A stretch of DNA of 64,000 nucleotides from Muricea muricata (taxonomy: Eukaryota; Cnidaria; Anthozoa; Malacalcyonacea; Plexauridae), in assembly GCA_963855995.1 (NCBI GenBank), contig OY979723.1:11050713-11114712 (forward strand), written 5' to 3'. The position numbers were made by a program, and so were the translations under genes. Of this stretch, positions 13,396-23,460 are shown one piece after another. The notes beneath the pieces are model-generated. The model was not told the DNA's origin. It did no database searches and saw nothing but the letters and a program-made list of their open reading frames with translations. Positions within the stretch are counted from its first letter, which is position 1. Every line of letters starts with the position of its first letter.

Positions 13396-15274
13396 ATGGT
13401 TGCTGACAAGGACGCAGACCAACGTATTTTTGTAAAGGGTTTCCCACGCGAAACCACTGAGAACGAGCTAAAAACATTTTTTGAAACATACGGAACGGTG
13501 AAGCATGTGAATATCGTAAAAGATCATAAAAGTGGCCTGGCAAAATACGGCTTTGTGACCTTCGAATCGAAAGAGGTGCGGGAGAATTTGTGTCAGGAGA
13601 AGTCCATAAAATTTCAGGAAAAAACCCTGTGCATTGGCAAGGCGTTTCGAAGACAAGGTTCACTGGAAAAGAACAGCGATAATGCTGCTCACGGGTTCAG
13701 GCGATACTTCCCATCAAGGCAGTCTTCCTTGGATTACTCATCTTCCACAGCGCCAATGGCCTACTACGTTTGGCCCTGCTACAACCAAAACCCAATCTAT
13801 GTCCCAGCCGTTCAAGCCTCAACCGTTACCCAGATATCCTCGCCAAGTTACCAAACTAGTTATATTCCAAGCAACCCTCAAGTTTTCACGACACTGATGC
13901 CCGGAAGTCCAAGCACATCAGCCTTTGTTCAAAGCTTAAACTCTGGCGACCAGTTTTTGCTTCCAATGCCACGAGCAAACTACGTTGATGGTTACACAGA
14001 TTACCAGACTATCCCCTCGATAATAACTCTGCCTTTGGCAGCTGGCAGCGACTGGCAATCTACCGAAACTGGAATGAGTATTTTTGCTAAGGAGGTGAGT
14101 TTTGTTTATACTTGCTTCGCTTGTGTTTTTACAATATTTTTCTGAAACCAAAACTCGCTCGTTTCGCAGTTAAATGTACAAAAAAAGACTCGGAAGACTT
14201 TACGTAAATTACTTTCTGTAGCATTCTGGATAATATTTATAGTACCACTAAAATGACTTCTTGTCAAAAAAAATGTCAAAACAACAACTCAGTTTTGCGA
14301 CTTTTGCAAGCTTCAGATCACTACAAACGTTAGCAGTTAGCTCGAGCGTTGGGGCGCATTACTGTCTATATTTTGCAACCTATATCTAATGCAGAATTGT
14401 CTATCCGTAGTTTTCGTAAAAAATTAACATGACTAGCAAAAAGGTTAGGTTTCTTGGCCTTGGGATTGGAATTTTCATCAGTTCCGGATACGCATAGTAA
14501 TATGCTCTTTGTATGACCTTGGCTTCTACGGGAAATTGTTCCCAAAACACAATGCGCTTGTATTTATGTGAAAACGCTCTTTTTCGTAAAGAAAATAGTG
14601 GGGGAAATATTTTACGCCTTTAATTGTCATATTTTTGGCGTTTTGCAAATCGTAGAGACGTTTTTATCGCCCAAAATGTTGAATGTGAAGTTGGATAACC
14701 TTGAACTTCGAAAAACGAAGCCATGTTATAATTTATTCTCAGTCAAAATGGCGACATATGTAGAGACGATATGTCACATACCTCTTGTAAATGCCGCTCG
14801 GTGTAGTTTGCATTGTCTATGTTTTGAATATTCCTATAATTTCTTTGTTATATTGTCCCCATAGTAACTTAACTGAGCATGTCTTGTTGAAAGTGTTTTA
14901 AATCGTTAAAAGAAAAGTTTCGTACAAAAAGTAGGACTCGTATTTTTCCTGCTGGAATCAACACACTTATGTAACGAAAGATTGAAAAATGAACAAAGTT
15001 TCAAAGGGGTCGCATAGCCTTTGTTGACAAACTGCTAGTCTCTTGTTGACAAGTTCTATCACAAATTTGTGAAAACTTATATATATACAAAGCTTCATGA
15101 CACTTCAATTTTTTTCAGGGCGTGCCTGTTAGTCCAAAGACGAAAGGAAAGAAATCGTTCCAGCCTTATGTCGCCAGTAAAGATGAGGAAGAAACAAGCG
15201 ATGTCGCAAGCGAGAGCTCTCGCGTCCCAGTGGCCGCTGTACTCCCAACGACCAAGGAAATTGTCAGTCCATGA
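13396..15274 (+). CDS. boll: DAZ-family RNA-binding protein, BOULE-like
   Basis: Two exons, 13396-14094 and 15119-15274, joined in phase 0 after GCTAAGGAG, give about 284 residues, close to vertebrate BOULE (about 283). One RRM occupies roughly residues 10-90, with RNP2 RIFVKGF and RNP1 KYGFVTFE, followed by IGKAFRRQ, which corresponds to the IGPAIRKQ that closes the DAZ-family RRM. The rest is Ser/Thr/Pro/Tyr-rich and probably disordered; a DAZ repeat is not clearly visible. BOULE proteins bind germ-cell mRNA 3' UTRs and promote translation during meiosis. The ATG sits in gccATGG and is the first in frame. AATAAA at 15335-15340 lies 60 bases past the stop. Broken fragments of a second copy flank it on both sides. 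It could instead be another single-RRM protein, but the RRM edge motif favours DAZ. Confidence 0.8.
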
Positions 15275-15334
15275 GCAAAAATTCAAGGAAATTGAAGCTC
15301 ATTGCATGAAACGAACGATAGCTTAATTTTTTAA

Positions 15335-15340
15335 AATAAA
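15335..15340 (+). terminator. Polyadenylation signal AATAAA of the BOULE-like gene
   Basis: Canonical AATAAA about 60 bases after the TGA stop; further AATAAA copies follow near 15433 and 15506, so several cleavage sites are possible. Confidence 0.55.
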
Positions 15341-15954
15341 TCTATATAATATCGCATGCATATATAGGTGTATACATACACACAAGACTTCAAGCATGAT
15401 AATTGCTTTTTATATATAATTTATGTAAAAACAATAAATCTACAAAAATATTATACAGTGATTCTTTATAACTCTATTTGTAACAAATAGTGAATTAAGA
15501 GCTGCAATAAACTTGTCATTTGCACTGAAATCTGTTATGCTTATTTTTAATGCAATGCCAATGGTATATACCTAACTCAGTTCAAGACACTTCGCAAGAC
15601 TCGCCTGTGCAATGGCTAACTGCTTTGGGCGCTACATGGTTTTAGCTAGGGGGGGGGGGGGGGGAATCCAAGGGAGGCAGTTCCATAAGGCAGTGATATC
15701 TCGAGAGTTTTAATGTCGCTTTTAAACTTTTATCGTTTATATAAATCTAGTACTTGACGGTTTCAAGATATAATCTGAGGCAAAAATTACAAGGCCAAAA
15801 ATGTTTGATCACAAAATTGTGACGAAATGTTGCAAAATACGGAAAATATAGACTGGAATTTGATTACTGTTTAATCGTCATTTTTTCTATAAGTTGATCG
15901 ACGTTTGACTTAATGGTCTGCAAATTGATTTTGTTCTGAAGTATAATTGCATTC

Positions 15955-16462
15955 TAAGCAACCCTCAAGTTTTCACGATTCTGCCCGGAAGCAAAAGCAC
16001 ATCAGCCTTCGTTTTTAGCTTAAACTCTGGCGAGCAGTTTTTGCTTCCAGGTTTGGTTACACAGATTTCCCTCAACTCTGCCTTGCGCAGCAGGTAACCA
16101 CATACAATCTACTGAAACTGGAATGAGTATTTCTACCTAAGGTGAGTTCTGTTCTTTCGCTTTTGTATTTTATACAATATTTTTTCGGTCTTAAAGCGTT
16201 CCTTTCCCAGTTAAATTTACAAAAAAGACAAAGATTAGCTTCGGAAAACGTTTGGAGAATCATTCTCTGTAATATTACATTTAGCGGCAATGTAAGTTTT
16301 GTACGAAAAAATACGACCTAGTTGTGAAGCCTTTGTGTGTATTTATATAACGATTAGAGTGTAAAAAAAAACAGAATACAACTCTGTTATTCATAGCAGA
16401 CTTCAGGTTGTGCCTGCTGGTCCTAAGGCAAAGGGAAAAAACCATTCCGAAGAAGCCTCTCA
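15955..16462 (+). pseudogene. Broken 3'-part copy of the BOULE-like gene, including intron and exon 2
   Basis: The block agcaaccctcaagttttcac (about 15957) matches 13870 of the intact gene. Similarity continues, with deletions, through the exon 1 end (ctgaaactggaatgagtatt), the donor (aggtgagttctg), the start of the intron and then exon 2 (ggttgtgcctgctggtccta near 16402). The copy lacks about a hundred bases of exon 1, has frame breaks and an in-frame stop near the donor, so it is not functional. Its left edge starts almost where the upstream fragment (12794-13020) ends in gene coordinates. Confidence 0.8.
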
Positions 16463-17392
16463 TGTTTCTTTGTTGTTGTTGTTGTAAACAACTTCTGCCA
16501 GTGACTCTTTCGAAGTTTGGCTAGAAATTGTTATAAAAATACAAAAAAATGTAGTCGTGTGCGAAGTTTGTAAATTTTGTACATAGTTTTGCGGCCGAAA
16601 TGGTAACTTTTTTTAAGATGTACTTTTTTGGCGTGCTGATAGATCGCTATTCGTCAAGTTTCGTCATGATTCCGTCACTCAGCAAATGGCAAATCAGAAG
16701 CATTAACCCCCCCCCCTTCCCCTTATAAAAATATTCAGAAAATTAAATTTACAGGGGGGAAGGGGTATATAAGGCAGTTGCTAAGGGATGGATCGTGAGG
16801 AATTGCGCGAAAAAAACTGCAATTACTTTTTTCTGTGCCATCATGGACGTCGCATGCATCAGCGACGATTTAATTATCCAGCGTTCAGTGTAGTCCATTT
16901 CTTTGATTGCCTTCATAATTTTAATAATCCTCTTTCTTCTCGCAGACAATGTCAACGGCGTATGTCTGCCACATAACTTCACTTGAGGGTTTTCTTGCGA
17001 TAATTTGTGGTCGGATTGAACGATCACTCTTGTGACCTTGACAATAGCTAGTTTGCACAAGCTGAGTTAAGTGCGTACGATAAGGATGCTAAACCCTAGA
17101 TAACGTGAAAATAATGCTAGAAGACAACCTGAAGTTAACCTCAGAAACATAACCGAGACCATCCACATTTATTTATCCGCACGAAAGTCAGCGTTCTCTC
17201 TTTGACTGTGCGCGTGTTGACAGCTATTGATCAGACGATAATGTTCGCTCGCAGACATAGTTCACGTCTCTGGGTTCTCGAAATTCATGCATCCTCCTCA
17301 AACCGGGAATATTGACCAGATGCATCATTAAGATTACCCCCCATACTGACTCTTTTATCTGTCATTCGATATATGGATAACTGGATTGCAAC

Positions 17393-17471
17393 CAGTGGCC
17401 GACACAGTTTAGTCCAGCTATATGCAAATTTCAAGCTGTTATCATTTTTCATTTCTTTAGAAATTGAATAA
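17393..17471 (+). mobile_element. Truncated copy of the 44845 hAT-like MITE
   Basis: CAGTGG at 17393 is followed by a stretch similar to the left half of the element at 44845-44997, including tatgcaaatttcaag and catttctttagaaa. The right inverted end is missing or decayed. Confidence 0.6.
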
Positions 17472-19154
17472 CCCTTTTGAATGCGTTCAGTTCCATCGAT
17501 TTTAACTGTTCTTCCTTTCTAATTCATCTCAGCTGCCTTTCAGACGGAGTAGAGACGCGATCCAAGGTATTCATACAGCTTTCGTAATATGTGCTATATT
17601 TACATCCTTGGTTGTTTACAACTAAAATTCGCAACCCGTGTATTTTAAGACATTGTTCCAGTTTTTGCACAGTACAGGCAGAGATCAGCGCGATGTTTCT
17701 AGGTTCCTGAATTAGCTACATGTGAGTAGAATTCTTGTACTTAATCTAATTTCTTGGGCTTTCTCGGTTCTTTTCCGTGGCTGGTAAACTACAAGATTGC
17801 CAACTAGCCCTGTATGTGGGCTGCATAGAAGCTGACTTATGGACTTGCATTGGGCAGTAATTTTTCCACTATTGTAAGATGAAATCAAATGAGTTTGTTT
17901 CATGCAAACTGGATGGAGCATTTGTTTGGAACTGGAGCGAGATGCTGCATTTTACCGTTGAAAAACAGAATGAAACAAATGCACCTGTGCTTGCCATTGT
18001 ACGTGCAGGGCCTGAAATATTTTTCATTTTTTCAATAATGTCTAAGTACAAATTATTAGTAATTTATTTTCATTCCATTCCACTTCGTTTCAAATACAGC
18101 TGTGGTTGAAAGATTTCAATATGGAATTAGGCGCGTTTTCGAAGAGCTTCTGTGCACAACCGAATTTGGACTGGTTTTATATATTTAGCCTTGCACAGCC
18201 TTAAAAAGTTAAAAACAGCATCATATATGTTTTCAGAATATCGCGACATGCCCGACAGCTGGCGCCAATTTCCTATAAGTTTGCCATCACCCTAATTTAT
18301 TATATCCTGTTTTATATATTTTGTACTCAGGCTGTCTGGCTTCAGCAATCTGCCTAATTACCATTAACGTCCGTGGGCAGCTGTCTTGCGCAATACGGAA
18401 CAGACACATCTTGGGCAGCTCGGCCGGTGCAAGCTTTTATTTAATTGCACTCAGTTAAATAGATAGTCGAAAATCGAAAGAAAACCCTCAAATATTCGAT
18501 CATCGCCGAAAGCTTCGCGAACCGGAGTACTACTCGCAAGTTTACCACGGCTTAGAAAATGGGCTTTCGACAAAAATATCTCAAAGGAGCAATTATAAAG
18601 AAGAATTGTAATATATGAAATTGTAAGCAAATGCACTGCTACACCTGAAAAGTAACGAAGGTACGTTCGATATTAGCAAATCGTACTTCTAAACCATCAC
18701 AAATTTTTCTAGACAGTAATTCAGCGCAAAATTCTGTACAGAAACGAGAGTATATCTATATGTGCTTTCTATGTACGTCTATGTACGTCTGTTCTTGTTT
18801 TTTTATTCCGCGTTTGGATATTCAAATTTTTAATCGCTCCCCTACAGCTATTCTGACGCAGGAGCGTACATGAGCTGGAAGATATATGTGTTTGGGCTTT
18901 AATTGGGCAGCGTGGCCTCGTGATAAAAAGATTGGATAATGTAAAGTAAAGGAGGGATAACCGCATAGGGTGTAGCAATTGTAAATATTAAATATATCAC
19001 TAAAATTTCGCCACACTGTGTTACACGATAGAAGGAGATCATCAGGGAAATAATATTAATACTCGTATACTAAAACAACTATGTCGTTAGACGGTTTAAT
19101 ATCGAGCACTCTTCAAATTCGTCGCCTTTAATCACACAAACTCGTATCTATACT

Positions 19155-19274
<120 letters not shown>

Positions 19275-20439
19275 TATATTCATATAAGCATGCGTTGTTT
19301 GTATCCATCAATGACAATGTTACGTGCAACTTGAAACATGCAGGCGAATATTTTATTAACAGTTCCAAAGTTTCCATGTTCGCAATTTTATACAAAACGG
19401 TGGAATTTTTATTGTAAAGGCTATTGAATGAATGGTTTTAAGCTCGCTGTAGAAACAAGCTTAAATTATTGTTAATGTCGGGCTTTCTATAAGATTATCC
19501 GATATATCGACATCTATGACTCGAGAATCATAGAAGTACGTTAATTCGAAGTAATACTTCAAATCATGTATGCATGCGAGCCTTGGTGATCTTTTATTAA
19601 TTTCTTATCATCTCGTTTCTTCGGGTAAGTTATCAGAAAAAAACCAAAGAGGTTTGATATCATTGAGAGTTTAAGAACATAATTTAAAATATTTAGAATT
19701 CTATAAAACGGAAGCGTATCAGCTATTTGTTATGAGAAAGCTCAAATTCTTTTATATTTATACTTAATCGTTTCTTTTCGTCGCACGCGCGTGTTTATAC
19801 AACAGGTATACATTAGCTCACAAGACAGTAGTACATCTGTCATTTGTTGACGTAGCGACGCGGATATCTAACGCTCGTATTGACACTTAAGTTGCCAGTT
19901 GTCCTAGATATGCAAGATGTACTACTCTTGTGAGTTGGCTTAGCCTGGTCTTTACTGGCGAGATAAGTGTAAGAAACATAACAAAGGATAAGTTTCCCTC
20001 AGCGGTTTACAAAGACAAAGCAGAAAGAATTTTCTTTTGAATTTGCTTTTGTTCTACCATAGCTTATCCTTGTAGTCTTATGCTTGTGCTTATGTCGATG
20101 CTTATGTCGCACACTTTACTGCGCTTCTTTGTTTTGTCTTCTGTTTCAGCTTGTGCTTATGTCGCTAGCGATCACCGTGCGAGGCCTTAGTTGGTTAGTT
20201 ATCAAAACAACATGGCGGGATATCAATCAGAAAACGGTTTTTAAATCGCATGAGATAAGCTAAAATATGCTTGAAAACCCTATTAGCTATATAATTTAAC
20301 AATTAAATGACATTTGGTTTGTAGCAAACGAATGGCAGCAGTTTGTGATTGCAAACGATCTATACTGTCATTTCTATTCGTGAATCTGCAAGGCGAAATA
20401 ATCAGAGACAGTGGATTTGTTTCTGCGAGTCATGCAGAC

Positions 20440-20530
20440 CCGCACCTACGAGCTTTACGATGCAATTGCCCAAAATGCTCTACCAACTGACCCACGGCCG
20501 CGAGGTCAGGTCGACTTGAGTACGTGATAT
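20440..20530 (-). mobile_element. tRNA-derived SINE head (minus strand)
   Basis: Read on the minus strand, GGGTCAGTTGGTAGAGCA resembles a tRNA D-arm/A box, followed about 40 bases later by GTGCGGGTC in place of a B box. It does not fold as a clean tRNA gene, so a SINE remnant is more likely. Confidence 0.45.
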
Positions 20531-20665
20531 ATATGTGTTTCGCAATTGAATCCAGTTCTTTCGATATAGGATTGCTTTCCAAATAGGATTGTTCTCGAAG
20601 GAATTAGAAATGTTTTAGAAGGTTTTGAAATGTAAATTACTGGAAGCAATATGGAAGCGATGGAA

Positions 20666-20805
20666 GCGGCGTAGCTCAGTTGGCTAAGCGTTGGGCCAGC
20701 ATTCCATGCTCGAAGGAAGGTGGTTTCTCGTTGTGGGCCTGTGGCCAGGCCTATTTTTCAGCTTGCCCAGTGTGGATATAGACTCAGAGTAACACAACGA
20801 ACTAC
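20666..20805 (+). mobile_element. SINE with tRNA-like head and conserved tail
   Basis: The head GCGGCGTAGCTCAGTTGGCT is a typical tRNA A-box region. The tail (about 20751-20803: tatttttcagcttgcc, then gtggatatagactcagagta) closely matches 32702-32752, which has its own degenerate B-box-like block upstream. A shared tail behind a tRNA head is the structure of a SINE family. Confidence 0.6.
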
Positions 20806-20911
20806 CTACCCCAAATACTACATAATATTCAAAACACGTAAAAATGGTAATTTTGTTATGTTATTTTAAAAAATTTTCGTTGTGACATAGTGATCCATTC
20901 TTCGGGACCAG

Positions 20912-22997
20912 ATGGACAACAAACAGGCTCTCGCTTTAACGTCCAACGATTACATCGTTATTAATGTCAGTGGTCGACGTTTTAAAACGGATGAAAGAAT
21001 ACTAGGAAGGTATCCAGGTATGTTAGAGAGATCTGCGGCATGACATTGGAAAGCCACTTGTTCCAATTGAGGTAGATAGCGCCAACGGGATTATTGAAAA
21101 AAAAATCTATGCGGTGGAAAGCACAAACCACCTACAACCAGCCCCTGATATAAACAGCTAGCCCTTCATAGATTGCATGTTTTTAAATGTTCCTAGTGTA
21201 AATTTTAACGAATTGCACATACTTTTTATAGAAACCTTGCTTGGTGGCAACAGACGATATTATTATTTCGACGGTAAAAGACAGGAGTACTTCTTCGACC
21301 GTGATCCCGACATTTTCCCGCACATTTTGAATTTCTATCGCTCGGGAAACTTGCATTACCCTGCCAACGAGTGCGCCGATCTCTTTGAGAGCGAGCTGAA
21401 ATTCTTTGGCATTTTTCCTGAAGAAATATCGCTATGTTGTGGCGAGAATTTTGAGTTCCTGAAGACCAAGACTGCGAAATATAAGGAAACGAAAGCAAAG
21501 AAAAAAAGCATGGAGGCTACGAGAGCGCGAAGGTTGAAACACATTGTCGGGTTTAGGGAGAAACTCTGGTTCATTTTCGAGCAGCCTGGTTTGTCAACTC
21601 CTGGCCTGGCGGTCTGGGGTGTGACCATATTATTCATCCTAGCTACCGTCGTAAGTTTGGTTTTAGAGACTGTCCCGAAAGGTAACTCCACATGGGGAAC
21701 GCAACACCGCGAAGACTTTAATCTATCCGAAACAGTTTGCGTGATTTTCTTCACGTTAGAATACTTGATGAAACTCTACTGCTCCCCTAACCGTTGGCTT
21801 TTTGTAAAACAGTTTTCTAACGTCATCGATCTGTTGTCGATTTTGCCATACTACTTTGGCCTCGTGCTCGGAGATCGCAACAACAGTCGATTCTTCGTGA
21901 TCCTTCGCGTTTTGCGCGTTACGAGAGTTTTGAAAATCTCCAAGTTCTCTGCGGAGAAGATGGAGCAGCACGGAAGCTTGCTGAAGCAAAACAAAGGCGA
22001 ACTGACACCTCTCTTAGTGTGTTTCGTCACCGTGCTCGTCGTGTTTTCTACGGTCATGTATTACAGTGAGAAAAATGACGACAGATTCCCTAACATCCCG
22101 GCATGCTTTTGGTACACTATCGTGACGATGACCTCATTGGGGTAAGCAATCAACTTTTGCATATCTTGTTATCCTATTTTGATATGCCGTTTAAAAATCT
22201 CACTGTTCTCCACGTCAGTTCAGCGATCACAATACTTCATTGTCTTTTAATTGTTTTGAAAATCTACCACTGTTCTCCATGTCATCCAGTCATCAAAATG
22301 TTCCACTGTCTGTTCGTTGTTTTGAAAATATCACTGTTTTCTATGTCATCCAGTCGTGATTCAATGATCAGAATTAATGTTCCACTGTCTGTTCATTGTT
22401 TTGAAACTCTCGCTGTTTTCTATGTCATCCAGTCGTGATTCAGTAATCAGAATGTTTTTCTGTCTTTTCATTGTTTAGAAACTCTCGCTGTTTTCCATGT
22501 CATCCAGTCATGATCCTGCTATTGGAATGTTCCATTGTCTTTTCATTGTTTTGAAAATCTTACTGTCCTGCATATCATCCAGTCATGAGCCAGTGATTTG
22601 AATATCAATTCCATTGTCTTTTTCACTGTTTCCTTTTCCGCGAGCGGTTGCGAACTTCGCAAATTTGTTGCAAAGTTCATAATGAATTCACAAGCAGGTT
22701 TGTGAACGTAGCATATAATTGGCTGCTTTTATTTAGTAGCCAATCGTAGGTTTTGTTTAATACAAACCTGTTTGTGAATCATTATGAACTTTGCAACGAG
22801 TTTGTGAAGTTCGCAACGAACTTCACAACTTCACGCGGAAATACAATCTGAAATTAACTGTAAAACATTTCTTTCTTTGCATTAGTTACGGCGATTTAGT
22901 ACCACAGACAGTGCAAGGAAAAATCGTGGGTGCTTTGTGTTCTTTCAGCGGCATATTTCTCATTGCATTGATGGCACCGTTGTTACAGAAAGGATAG
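20912..22997 (+). CDS. Divergent Kv-type potassium channel subunit, truncated after S6
   Basis: Three exons, 20912-21017, 21232-22141 and 22886-22997, encode about 375 residues. The T1 domain has the non-Shaker zinc motif H77-x5-C83-x20-CC104-105. S1-S4 follow, with S4 LRVLRVTRVLKISKF (about 260-274), then S5 and the filter SLGYGD (337-342). The second intron splits GYG in phase 2 exactly as in the Kv4 gene of this window, and T1 is Shal/Shaw-like. Two oddities are seen directly: the S6 gate reads IALMAP where Kv channels have IALPVP, and the protein ends six residues later (LLQKG then TAG), with no cytoplasmic C-terminus. A polyadenylation signal follows at 23075. It may be a modifier subunit that co-assembles, a non-conducting channel, or a decaying gene; the otherwise intact frame argues against simple decay. 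Confidence 0.85.
22188..22632 (+). repeat. Minisatellite of about six 65-80 bp units in Kv intron 2
   Basis: Units start near 22188, 22252, 22318, 22398, 22473 and 22547 with gttttgaaaatctc-like words, followed by ctgtttt(c/t)tatgtcatccag, cagtcgtgattcag and tgttccactgtc. The units are diverged by substitutions and small indels, so this is a fairly old tandem array. Confidence 0.8.
22647..22817. mobile_element. Foldback MITE (171 bp) in Kv intron 2
   Basis: GTTGCGAACTTCGCAAA at 22647 is mirrored by TTTGTGAAGTTCGCAAC ending at 22817. Inside, ttgcaaagttcataatga pairs with tcattatgaactttgcaa and cacaagcaggtttgtgaa with the right arm, giving arms of roughly 57 bases. It has no coding content. 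Confidence 0.75.
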
Positions 22998-23074
22998 AAT
23001 TTTATATATAGAATGTAATATATATATAGAATGTAATATATATTTCCCGCGATAGATACAAATATAAATATACC

Positions 23075-23080
23075 AATAAA
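23075..23080 (+). terminator. Polyadenylation signal of the divergent Kv gene
   Basis: AATAAA 78 bases after the TAG stop at 22995-22997. Its closeness suggests that the early stop is the normal end of the transcript. Confidence 0.5.
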
Positions 23081-23460
23081 ATCTGGAACTATTGTGTGTT
23101 GTGGAATTTTTAGTATTTTAGGGTTATTACAGCGAATAAGGTATAAGTAATTTTTTACCTATGAAATATATGTTTGTTTTGCTCTTTAGAAAAAAAAACG
23201 CGAAATAGCTAAGCAATCATAATTATAACCACCAACTGATATAACCACTCTGTGTGACCACCGAACAATTTTAATGCTTCCCGCATGAACGGATGTGCGC
23301 AATAAGACCTGGTCGCAGGCTTTTTTTGCATAAATTACGTCACGTGAAGTATGCGATCTTTTCTGCAGATTTGCAAACATCTGGCCGTCTGGGTTTCGAA
23401 GGCTTTGAAACTTATCAACTTTAAAATCTTTATTTCGTTAATTCTTTTTACGTATTTGCA

